Program-made: the position numbers and the translations under genes
Part shown: piece by piece, positions 43,601 to 55,600 of the stretch
How the letters are laid out: each line of letters begins with the position of its first letter
Numbering within the stretch: the stretch's first letter is position 1
NCBI GenBank assembly: GCA_947579605.1
Contig: OX388317.1
Span: 26,803,384-26,867,383 of the forward strand
Direction: 5' to 3'
Length of the DNA: 64,000 bases
From: Athripsodes cinereus
Taxonomy: Eukaryota > Arthropoda > Insecta > Trichoptera > Leptoceridae
Notes under the pieces: model-generated
What the model was told of the DNA's origin: nothing
Databases searched by the model: none
What the model saw: only the letters and a program-made list of their open reading frames with translations

Positions 43601-46600
43601 ATTGACTTGATACTCTCGAATGATATATATCTTCCTGTTGGCATCGCTGATGATTTTAAAGTGTCGGACCACGAAACACTGGTAACACAATTGGGGAAGA
43701 AAGAAGAGGTTACGGATGTAGTAAAAATAGTAACAATGAGAGATATGAAAAGTTATTCAAAGTCTAAATTGTGTGAATGTTTGCAAGCACTGGATTGGTC
43801 TGTTCTCAGTGAAGATGTAGATGAAAAAGCAGAAAAGTTTGTAGATAACTTGATAGTATCAATAGATGAATTGACACCATTAACACAGAGAGTGTTCAAA
43901 AATACCTGTAGGTGGTATACCAAAGATTTACAGAATTTACGCAGAGAAAGAGATAAGTTGTATAAGGCTTTTAGATTGACTGATGATGGTTTGGTATGGG
44001 AGCACTATAAGCAAGTTAGAAATCATTATAATAAAAGTATAAAAAATCATAAATATCAATATGTTAAGGATAATATAGAGAAAAGTAAACATGATCCTAA
44101 GAAACTGTGGAATAATATTAAGGATGTTGTTAAGGGTAAACAAAAAAATAAAGTGAATACTGTTGAATTTCCAGACGCGGTGGAAGATGATAATGCCAGG
44201 ATTGCACACAAGTTTAATAAGTACTTTTTGTCTAGTATCGATGATATACATAGAAGTATACCGGTGAGTACAGAAATTCAGAAAGATGATGAGCATCTTC
44301 GAGTTGAAAGATTTGAATTTACGAGCATAAGCCTGGAATCATTGAAAAAAACTTTACAGGGTTTAAAACAAAAACAGTCTGAAGACGGAATTACGGTTAA
44401 GGTTATATTGGATTCTCTGGATGTTACGGGTTTTCTTCTGGTTGGTCTTATAAATCAATCTTTGAGAGAGGGTTCGTTTCCTAGGTCCTGGAAGACTTCT
44501 ACTGTTGTTCCTGTTCCGAAGATTTTGCATGCCAAGTCGTTTGATGAATATAGGCCAATAAATTGTTTGCCGAAGTATGAACAGATTCTGGAACACGTTG
44601 CCAAAGAGCAGCTATCGGAGTACATAGAAAAGAACAACATTTTGGTTCCCCAGCAGTCGGGATTTAGAACAAATTACTCGTGTGAAACGGCAATAAGTTT
44701 TATTATTAAGGAATGGAAGGAATGCATGGATAGGAAGAAGATCGTGATTGCAGTGTTTTTGGATCTGAAGCGGGCATTCGAAACAATTGATAGAGAAAGA
44801 CTCATTAAAAAAATGGAAGAAATCGGCGTTGATGGAACAGCCAAACTTTGGTTTACGAATTATTTGAAGGACAGGAAACAAAAAACTAAATTTGAAGGCG
44901 TATGCTCTGGGGAAGTTGAGGTCACTAGAGGTGTACCTCAGGGATCGGTGTTGGGCCCAATTTTGTTTATTATATATATGAACGATATAGTGCACTGTCT
45001 TAAGAAGTGTGATATCAAACTGTTTGCAGACGATACCCTTATATATATAGAATGTGACGAATTCAACGAAGGAGTGAAAACCATCCAAGACGAGTTAAAT
45101 TCTGTATCAAATTGGTTAAATTATAATATGTTGAAATTAAATGTTAATAAAACCAAGTGCATGATTATGGGGAAGATACCCATAAACGGTGTATGTGAAA
45201 TAAAATTGGACAATGAATGTATAGAAGTGGTTGATAAAATTAAATATTTGGGGATAGTAATAGATAAAAAATTAAAGTTTAATGATAATTTTGGTTACAA
45301 CTTGAAAAAAATTGGTCTATTGGGTCGCATAAGTCGAAAACTGGATATAAATAGTAGAAAATTGGTGTACAACTCAGTGGTCCTGCCCCACATAAATTAT
45401 TGTTCAACGATATTATTTATGGCCACGGAAGGTGAATTGAAGAGACTGCAAACTCTGCAGAACAGGGCGATGAGAGCGATACTGGGATGGAATAGGTACA
45501 GCCGAATCAAGAAAATGTTGGAGAAATTAAATTACTTGGATATTAAGCAGCTAATATATTTCAACACTTTTGTTTTTATATATAAGATCAAGAAAGGGAT
45601 GGTGCCGCGCTATCTAACCAAGAATATAAAATATAATTATGAAGTACACGACTATCCCACGAGGGGTCGCGATGCGTTTAGGCTCCGAGGGGCCAGGCTT
45701 GCGGGTACGGAGAGCAGTCTTTTCTATAAAGGATTCAGGCTGTTCAACGATCTTCCGGCCGGCCTCAAGGATGCGGCTACGCTTGCGATCTTTCGTGGGA
45801 AATGTCTTAAACATTTAAAATCAAGTAAAAACTTTAGGATGATAGCGTGACACCCTGAATGAAAGAATGAGTGGATGATAGTGACGTCAGAAAGTTATTT
45901 TCAAATAGTAGGTAATAAGGTAATTTTAAGTTATAAATAATCTATAATTTGTAACTTTATTAAAAAAATTAAATAAAAAAAAAAAAAAAAAAAAATAGGT
46001 ATCTATACACAATCCGCGTGTGTAGGTGGCGGGCGGCCCAGACGCCGACACAATCCGCACACGTCGGAGACTCTCTCGTTCCACCGGCCTGGGGATGTTT
46101 ACTTCCGCCGCCACTACCTCGCTTCAACACCTAGGTGCGGCTAGCTAGTGCACTCGCAAGTACGGGCGAACCGGGCAATGATCCCAGCAAGCGCAGACTA
46201 TATTGAGAACACCAGAAGCCACACGGCGGCGTATTCACAAGGCGGTGTCGGTTCACGGTAACCACCTCAGTGCAGGTATCACTCGAGAGCTCGTCTGTGA
46301 TGAGAAGGTGTGCGACGATCCGTTGCCTGAAGTTCAACTCGAGGTCCTTGTCCAGTGCAGCAGTGGTCGTAGCAGTTGTTCCCAATCCAGTCCGAGTCTA
46401 GCAGTAGTCGTGATCCAAAGTAGTAGGTAGAAGTAGCAGAGAGGTAGCACAATGAAACGCACGGTGTAAGTGTTGTAGAAAGAGTAATTTATTTATCAAA
46501 TATGTATGGTTTATAAAGCGACCGATACTCGCCGTCCGCGCGCTACACCACACAGTGGCGAGAACGCGGCGCGGACGTGCATCGGCCGACGTAAGTAACC

Positions 46601-49600
46601 TCCCCACTCCTGCGCGACACCTCACATGCAAGCGAGCTGCCGCACAGGAAACATCTCGGGGAGGCAGATACAACATGAATGATATTATGATGACAACGTA
46701 CTACGCGCATGTAGGCAGGTGTGCATGATAGCTTTATTATACCTACATTACGCGAGCCGCGTCTTACAAATATTTATATTATTAACATTTTACATTATTA
46801 TATTTGATTCTACATATTATTATGAGAGAATACAACAAGTTATTAAGAATATGAGATATGTTATACAATATCGCAAAAGGTATTTTAGTTTGTGATGTGT
46901 ACTGGCTTCGCTCACCGCGCGGCTGGGAATCACATACAGGTTCGTACCTATCTGTGCTTACCTAACTATGCCGACGCGGTGTAACGCGGCAGCACACAAC
47001 ACTTTACGTCATTATGAACAGTATGAGAATATGAATACATGAAATTATAATGTTTTTATGAACATTGAAATGGTGCGCATGCCATCCACACTCACCGCAT
47101 AGCTAGGTACTAACAGCCAAACTATACCATGCGGTGTAGCGCGTCAGCATACAACACGACACACTCTTGTGAGAGTATACGGGGAGAGCCACGTTCGATA
47201 CATTGCCCATATTATTAATTATAAAGCCATGGCTTTTTATGTTTATTGTGTGTCATTTTCATTTTGTACAGGGAACCCAGAAAGAGTAGGTTCTCGGAAG
47301 CCCAGTCCTGTTGGAAGTGGACAGCGACTTGCCCTGGGTGCGCTAGCTTCTACTTTGAGAATGCGCACTCTACATCATATTCATTGCCTACGTCCTAACG
47401 ACCAGCAGCGCCCCAAGCTCTTCCATACACCTCTGGTGCAGCACCAAGTCAGATACAGTGGGTGAGTGTGGATACACCCTGACTCCTGGAATATCCGGGT
47501 GTGTGGAGGGTCTTTTCATTATTATACACATATTGCACTGGCACTTTGCTGCTTCACTAAGTCATTCTTGTTGCTTGCAGTTTGATGGAAACAGTTTTGC
47601 TGTGGAGGTCTGGTCACTGTGCTTCAGTGTCCTTTTCAAATCTGATAGAGCGCTTTGCACCTTTATTACCACGAAGCTCTGTATCACTAGCACCATTACA
47701 CGCTTGCCGTGTCCTTCTGCGCTCGCTCCCCATCCCCCAGGCAGAGTTTGCGTTTGGGCGCAGCAAGTTGTTCATCAGGAGCCCGCGCACTGTGAGTATT
47801 ACTATTGTAGTAATGTGGAGTGACAGGTGTGGAGTACATCTCCTTCCACTCATACAAAATTGTATTGTGTGTTGTGCAGGTGTTTGAGTTGGAAGAATTG
47901 CGAAACTTGCGACTTCAGGAATTGGCTGTGTTAATACAGAAAACATGGAGAGGATACAGGATGCGCAGTGAGGCGCAGAGGAGAGTGGCAGCCCAGAGAG
48001 TGATAGCAGTCACCTGGAGGAGATGGAAGGTAACCCTCCAGTCCTCTTCTGCTCTACAGAGTTAGTGGCAGGGGAGGATTGTGGGTAATGTTATATGTCT
48101 GTGCTTGCAGACCAGGAAGCGTCTCCTGTCCATGAAGCAGGAGAAGAGAGTGCTGTGGGCCGTGCTCACAATACAAAAGCATTACGTACAGTGGAAGGTA
48201 TACACACTACACCTATGATGTACCTATATGTAATACATAATATAACCTACATTGTCAATATGCACACAAGCACACACATACATGTATAAATAAATCGTTT
48301 TTTTAGGTACTCTACGTACAGTGGTCTTGAAGAAGATTTTTTTTAAAAGACCGTTTTATGCAGGATTCAACCTGTCATCAGCTGCGGCATTGAGGAGAGG
48401 TGGCAAGCTTCGGCAGTGGAGGTGTTGTGGAAACAGCAGGCGTCAATGAATGAACATCAACACCCTCACCGCCGAAGCCTGCCCCAAATGTACCTCCCCC
48501 AAACGTATGTAGAGTACCCAAAAAAATGATATATGCATTATATATATATATATATGATTGTAGGTTTTTTACGGATACATCACGTTGAAGTTTTTGTTCG
48601 TAAGCTTTCGGAATCGTTGGAGATTCCATCATCAGGCTATGAGTCTACGTCTTCACCCATCAAAGAGTTGGCGCTTGGAATATCCAACGATTCCGAAAGC
48701 TTGTGAACAAAAACTTTGACGTGACGTATCTGTAAAAAAACCTATAATTACATATTCCTCGTCGCAAAAATCTCTTTCAAAACATATATATGTACAATAC
48801 GCCCTGCGTAAACAACTTTTCGGTATTCTAAGTGAGTGGATTGCATTGTTTGTGTTGTAGAGACGCAGCTACCTGCTGGGACTGATAGCCTCCCTGAGTC
48901 CTGACCACATGTCACCCCTGTGTGGTGCTTGGCCCCGTGCCCCACCACGCCTTCACCATACACATGCTCTGCTGCGCACCATACATCACACCTGGAGGGT
49001 ATAACATTCACATCTACATGTTTATTATTGTTTTAACATTGTTTCTGTATATATATTATTGAAGATGTTTCTTCGGATCTTTATGATCATCCCGAGTACG
49101 GGGTTTTTGCCTCTGAGAAGTGCCAAAATACCTATCGTTATTATATTCGATAGGTGGCTGCTGTCTTCAATTAAATGAGTAATTCACCCTCTCATTACCT
49201 TATCCCGAGATGATGCTTGGTCGTATCTAGGCAAAACATTGGGAAAACGGCACTTCTCAGTGCTAAAACCCCCTACGCGGGATGATCCGAAAGTTTCATG
49301 TTTAAATATATATATATGTACATCTATGTTTCTGATTACACATATGTATGTAATGTAATATATAATTATAATTGTTACAGTGTCAGGTGTACAGGATGAA
49401 GTTTGATCAGACAGCAAGGAACAGAATGAGGGAGAAGGTGACAGCTAGTATTATATTCAAAGAGCGGAAGCAGAACTATGCCAGGAGGTGAGTCAGTGAG
49501 TCTGTCTTGTGATTAATACATTTGGTGGACATACCATTAACTCTAACTTTTGTATTTTTAACTTACATAAGGGGGTTGTCTGGTAGTCGCTGGTTCTTTT

Positions 49601-52600
49601 GACATATAATCAATGTTGCATTTGCAATGTTCTACTATATGTACTATACTATACCCTCACACCTTGTCCCAAGTGGGGTAGGCAGAGAGAACGGAACACC
49701 ATACAGATCTGTCCTTACATACTTGTTTCTATCATACACAAACATTGCTTCTTTCTAATCCACCCCTGCCCCCGCTCACCACTCCTTCACCCCAACATAA
49801 CTGTCCTTGAAATAATTTGTGTTTGTTGTTTCTTTTAATTTTACATAGATTTATGTTTATATGTGTTGTGTTTTGTGTTACAGTGTCTCTCATCCCTTTG
49901 TGGGTGACTACGTGAGGCTGAGACAGAACTCCGTATGGAAGAGAGTCTGCATTCACACAGATGACCAGTACGTTGTGTTTGCTGATATTGTCAATAAGGT
50001 GACCAGATCTACCGGCAAGGTGAGATATTCTGACACACACTCTACACTACACTGCGCTACATATAATGTACTTTATTATTATCTATCATTACCCTTATGC
50101 CACATCCCAAGTGGGGTAGGTAGAGAGATTGGAACACCGTATTAACCTATCTTTACATATTCCACATTCATGCATGCTTAATTGCTTACCAATTTCTCTC
50201 ACTCAAGACGCTCCCATCCTTGAGAAATTGCTTCACTTGCTCCAGCCACGTAGTTCTCAGACGTTTACGTATACGCACCCAACAAGAATATCAATTGTAC
50301 ACCCCCTTCTTTGTTACAGACCTTCCTTGAGATTCATTGTTACACACGTATAAAAGGTACACTGAAAAAAACAAGCCGCCCAAGTCAGCAATCAATAGTT
50401 TTGATAAAAACAACATTTTAGTTTAACAGTATCATAATCAATGCATATTGTTGTTAAGTGCTTGAATAGATGAATAAAAAGTAATGCAAGTGGATATATC
50501 GACGGCCTAATCCGCAAACAAGATAACTCCTTTTTTTGTCAAATTGATTTTATTACGCTAACAGGTTTTATTAGATGTAACACATAATGCAGCGATGAGG
50601 CTTGCCACCCATCATGCCGCGTCAAAGTGGGTGAAGGGCACAAAGAGGAGAGCGGAATGCAGGGTGGGAGTTTTGAATGTGAGAGGAGGGATGGTGAGAA
50701 AGACGGACGAAATTTTAGAGATGATGAATGATAAGTATTTGGATGTTTTGTGTGTCTGCGAAACGAAGAGGAAAGGGTGTGGTATTAAAGAAAGTGATGG
50801 AAGGATCAAGTTGTGGTCTGGTGTTCCAGATACACAACACGCATGTCAAGGTGTGGGTGCTTTTCTATCGGAAAGAATGAGCGAATGTATGAAAGGGTAT
50901 GAATGTGTAAGTTCCAGGCTAATCTGGATCCGTTTCAAAGTGGGGATGACTAGGATCTTACTCATAGTTGGGTATGGTCCTGGGAACGATGCCATAGAGA
51001 CGGAAAAGGAAGAGTTCTGGAATGGCGTGAGAAAGATTGCAGAAGATAAAAAAGAAAATGAAAGATTGATCTTGGCAGGTGATTTGAATGGATGGGTGGG
51101 TGTTATAGTCTGTACGCGACTAACTTTGCGCTCTCTACGTTGTTTTTGTATGTTGAGAGCGCGAAGTTAGTCGCGTACAAGCTATAGGAGGAATGAACTT
51201 GAAAGTGTTTTGGGAATGAATGGAGACAGTAGAGTGAACGATAATGGCAAAAGAATAATTGACGTGTGCTTGGAGATGGATCTCTTTGTGGCGAATACCT
51301 TTTTCGCCCACAAGGAGATCCACATGTATACCTGGGAGAGAGGGAATGAAAGATCGATGATTGACCTCGTGTGTGTGGACTCTCGTCTCAGGAAGGCGAC
51401 CACGGATACTAGAGTGTATCGAGGCGCTGAGCTGGAGACGGATCATTTTCTTGTCGTCTCAAGAATAAATCTATTCTCCGGTTGGCGTTCGAGAACACAA
51501 AAGTCCACGCCATCTATGAGATTGAGAGTCGAAAAACTGAAAGATGAGAGTGTAAAGAATGAATATGTAAAAACTGTGAATGAGAAGCTGAGTGCGAACA
51601 AAAAGAATGATCTAACGATGAATGAAAGGTGGGATGTCTTAAAAAGTGTGCTTGTAGGAAGTGCGAAAGAAACATGTGGTGAAGCTAAAGTTGGACGTAA
51701 GAAAGGCGATGCATGGTGGGATAATGATGTGAAAGAAGCTGTAGATAAGAAGAAGAATGCTTGGAAAGACTTACTGAGTGTAAAACAGTATGACACATGT
51801 GAAAAAGAGCGAAAGAAAGAAGTTTACAAGACATGCAAGAAGGAAGTGCGTGAAGTTGTGAAAATGAAGGAAAAAATGCTTGAAGATGAAGAATGTAAGA
51901 AATTGTCTACGTATGCGAGTGAAAATATGAAGATTTTTTGGAAGGAAGTGAAACGAAAGAGGACGGGTTCAAGTGTGAACAGTATGAAAGGGATAAAAGA
52001 CAAGGATGGATGTGTGTTAGTGAATGATGAATGTGTGTTACGGAGATGGAAGGAATATTTCGAAGATCTGTTTGAATGCGATGGTACAAATGCAAATGAG
52101 TATGACGACAGTGAAAGCAGTGTGAATGAAAACGATATGATAGACATGAATGAGATTATGAACGCATTAAAAAAAGCGAAGTGCGGTAAAGCTGTAGGGT
52201 ATGACTGTGTTGCCGTTGAGCTCATCAAGCCTGGTGGACCGGGGGCTCTCGCGTGGTGTTTGGAGCTTTTCAACGATTGTTGGAGAGAAGGTGTTACATC
52301 AGAGGATTGGAGGAGGGCTATCATCTGCCCCCTGTACAAAGGGAAAGGCTCTAGACTTGAATGCGGGAGTTATCGGGCTATTAGCTTGCTGAGCTCAATA
52401 GGGAAACTGTATGGTAGAATTTTGATTGAGAGAGTACGAAAGATAACTGAGTGTAAGATATGGGATGCGCAAGGAGCTTTTTTGAATGGCAGAGGGTGCA
52501 CCGATCAGATCTTCTCCCTGCGAATGGTTATAGAGAAGTTTCTGGGTAAACACCAGAGGCTTTTTTGTGCGTTCGTGGATCTGGAGAAAGCATATGATCA

Positions 52601-55600
52601 AGTGGACCGGGAAAGGTTGTGGCGCGTGTTGTCGGAGTGTGGGGTGAGCAGCCGGTTGATCCGCGCAATATCTTCACTTTACATGGGAAGCTCCGCTTGC
52701 GTGAGGGTAAATAACACTCTCTCGGAGTGGTTTGTCCTCACCAAAGGAGTGAAGCAAGGTTGTGTCATGTCTCCGTGGCTGTTCAATCTATTCTTCGACT
52801 ACTGTATGCGACCTGTGAAAGAGATGGATGTTGGTGTCGAGCTGAATGGGTTTCGGGTGAATGCATTGATGTATGCAGATGATTTGGTGTTAATGGCTGA
52901 GAGTGAAAGGGACTTACAAGAGATTGTTACGTGTGTGTATGATAGTTGCAATTTGAATGGTTTGAAAATGAATGTTATGAAGACGAAAGTTCTTGTTTTT
53001 GAAAGAGAGAATGAAAAAACGATTTGCGAGATTAAAGTTGGTGACGAATGTTTGGAGCAAGTAAGTGAGTATGTATATTTGGGAAGTATGTTTACGAGGG
53101 ATGGAAGATGCGATAGGGACATTGAAAGAAGGAAAGTGGCCGGTGCTAGAATAAACGGTGCACTTCGACCCATTGTCAGCAACGACAATGTGTCGAACAT
53201 GGCTAAAATGCTGGTGCACAATACCATTCTGGTATCGTCACTTACGTATGCAAGCGAGACATGGACGTGGTTGAAGAAGGACGAAAGTGGAATAAATGCA
53301 GTAGAGATGCGATCGTTGAGAAGAATGGTTGGTAAAACGCTGCGTGATAGAGTGAAGAATGAGGATATTAGAAGAATGAGCGGATGCAAGAAGAGTGTTG
53401 TGGACAGAATGCGCGTGAATAAACTACGGTGGTTTGGGCATGTTGAACGAATGAACGAGGTAAGAATGACAAAGAGGATATACTTATCTGAAAGAAAGGG
53501 TGTGAGGAAACGCGGGCGTCCGAGAACCACGTGGCTTGATCACGTGGATCAAATTCTCAAGGACGGCCGCGTGTTGAGTAAGAGGAACCGACGTGCGTGT
53601 ATGAGGAACTGTATGAATGTGGAGGAACTGAAGGAAGTGTGTAAAGATAGATCTGTTTGGCGTTCCGTTCTCTCTGCCTACCCCACTTGGGACACGGCGT
53701 GAGGGTATAGTATAGTATATAATACATTATCCTGTAAAATGATAACTCCCAAATATTTTTTAAAACTAACAAAAAAACTCCATGCAAACATCTGGTAATT
53801 TGGTAAAAATGCTAACTCCGTCATTTTACCGCCATTTGTATGACAGCTGTCAGTGTGCGGTGACGTTTTTGTTAGAAAACATGCACCCATGAAACTGAAA
53901 TAACGCTAACTTTATTGAAATTGTATGAAAATATGGTTGGCAAAAATGCTAACTCCTTTTTTAGAAGAAATTTTGAAAAATTACGTCATTAATACTACAT
54001 TATTATTATTTATCTATGATTTTGAACTTAAAAACAATAAAAAACAGCAATGAAAAGTCATTTTAATGTATTTATTGATATAGGATAAGGTTTTATGTTG
54101 CTCGTGTAAAGTTTGGGTTAAGGGAGTTATCTTGTTTGCGGATTAAGCCATCGATATACCCCTTTGGGTAATAATCCATGTACATGAAGTAATCCGATAA
54201 AAGATTTTTCCAATATATTATATACATAAAATATATGACAAACAATTTTATTAATTAATCAATAAAAAAATAATTAAATTGTATACAACTATATACATAT
54301 CATTAGAATTTATTATAATTAAAATAACTATGAAATTAAGACAAAAAAACTATCGCACACAAGTGGGTCACAAGATTTATGTTTGTTTGTAAAAAAATTA
54401 AAATATTTTTTGAAAGAAAATGAATTTATGTTTTCTATTCTATTGTAGCTATTCTTATTAAGGCTGTCCAGTTGTTTTTGAGTGATTTAGGGTATTAATG
54501 TTTTATAATACAAGTACCTAGTAATATAGGTGGCGTAGATGCTCCTGCAGTGAGTTATAATTGCCAGAGACATTACTAATGAATGTATGATTCTTATTAA
54601 GGCTGTCCAGTTGTTTTTGAGTGATTTAGGGAATTAATGTTTTATAATACAAGTACCTAGTAATATAGGTGGCGTAGATGCTCCTGCAGTGAGTTATAAT
54701 TGCCAGAGACATTACTAATGAATGTATGATTCTTATTAAGGCTGTCCAGTTGTTTTTGAGTGATTTAGGGAATTAATGTTTTATAATACAAGTACCTAGT
54801 AATATAGGTGGCGTAGATGCTCCTGCAGTGAGTTATAATTGCCAGAGACATTACTAATGAATGTATGATTCTTATTAAGGCTGTCCAGTTGTTTTTGAGT
54901 GATTTAGGGTATTAATGTTTTATAATACAAGTACCTAGTAATATAGGTGGCGTAGATGCTCCTGCAGTGAGTTATAATTGCCAGAGACATTACTAATGAA
55001 TGTATGATTCTTATTAAGGCTGTCCAGTTGTTTTTGAGTGATTTAGGGTATTAATGTTTTATAATACAAGTACCTAGTAATATAGGTGGCGTAGATGCTC
55101 CTGCAGTGAGTTATAATTGCCAGAGACATTACTAATGAATGTATGATTCTTATTAAGGCTGTCCAGTTGTTTTTGAGTGATTTAGGGAATTAATGTTTTA
55201 TAATACAAGTACCTAGTAATATAGGTGGCGTAGATGCTCCTGCAGTGAGTTATAATTGCCAGAGACATTACTAATGAATGTATGATTCTTATTAAGGCTG
55301 TCCAGTTGTTTTTGAGTGATTTAGGGAATTAATGTTTTATAATACAAGTACCTAGTAATATAGGTGGCGTAGATGCTCCTGCAGTGAGTTATAATTGCCA
55401 GAGACATTACTAATGAATGTATGATTCTTATTAAGGCTGTCCAGTTGTTTTTGAGTGATTTAGGGAATTAATGTTTTATAATACAAGTACCTAGTAATAT
55501 AGGTGGCGTAGATGCTCCTGCAGTGAGTTATAATTGCCAGAGACATTACTAATGAATGTATGATTCTTATTAAGGCTGTCCAGTTGTTTTTGAGTGATTT

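Larger units (their letters stand above)
41666..45995 (+). mobile_element. Full-length non-LTR retrotransposon, two intact ORFs
   Basis: Inserted in the BEL/Pao LTR with a target duplication of (AT)AGGT (left 41660-41665, right ending 46000) and a poly(A) tail of about 20 A. The 5' leader repeats GATTGTACATTAGATAC. ORF1 and ORF2 are uninterrupted, so the copy may be active. APE-type endonuclease and zinc-knuckle ORF1 place it in the jockey/CR1 group; the clade is not resolved. Confidence 0.93.
37063..47202 (-). mobile_element. BEL/Pao LTR retrotransposon, Gag-protease only, 5' LTR interrupted
   Basis: Minus-strand element bounded by TTGCC duplications (37058-37062, 47203-47207), the 5-bp size typical of BEL/Pao. 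LTRs begin TGT and end ACA. The interior (38438-41498, 3061 bp) encodes a single Gag-protease ORF and no polymerase, RNase H or integrase, so it must rely on enzymes in trans. A non-LTR retrotransposon sits in the 5' LTR. It lies in myosin intron 12, opposite to the gene. Confidence 0.93.
41499..47202 (-). repeat. 5' LTR of the BEL/Pao element, split by a non-LTR insertion
   Basis: LTR sequence occupies 41499-41665 and 46001-47202 (1369 bp without the insert). The break falls in GATTGTATAGGTATCTATAC, intact in the other LTR. Confidence 0.95.
50495..54158. mobile_element. TIR transposon with TAACTCC motif, hosting an RTE insertion
   Basis: TATATCGACGGCCTAATCCG continuing CAAACAAGATAACTCC at the left is matched inverted at 54120-54158 (two mismatches). 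Remaining element DNA is about 0.5 kb; the rest is the RTE copy. ATGCTAACTCC or ATGATAACTCC recurs at about 53739, 53809 and 53946. Confidence 0.75.
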
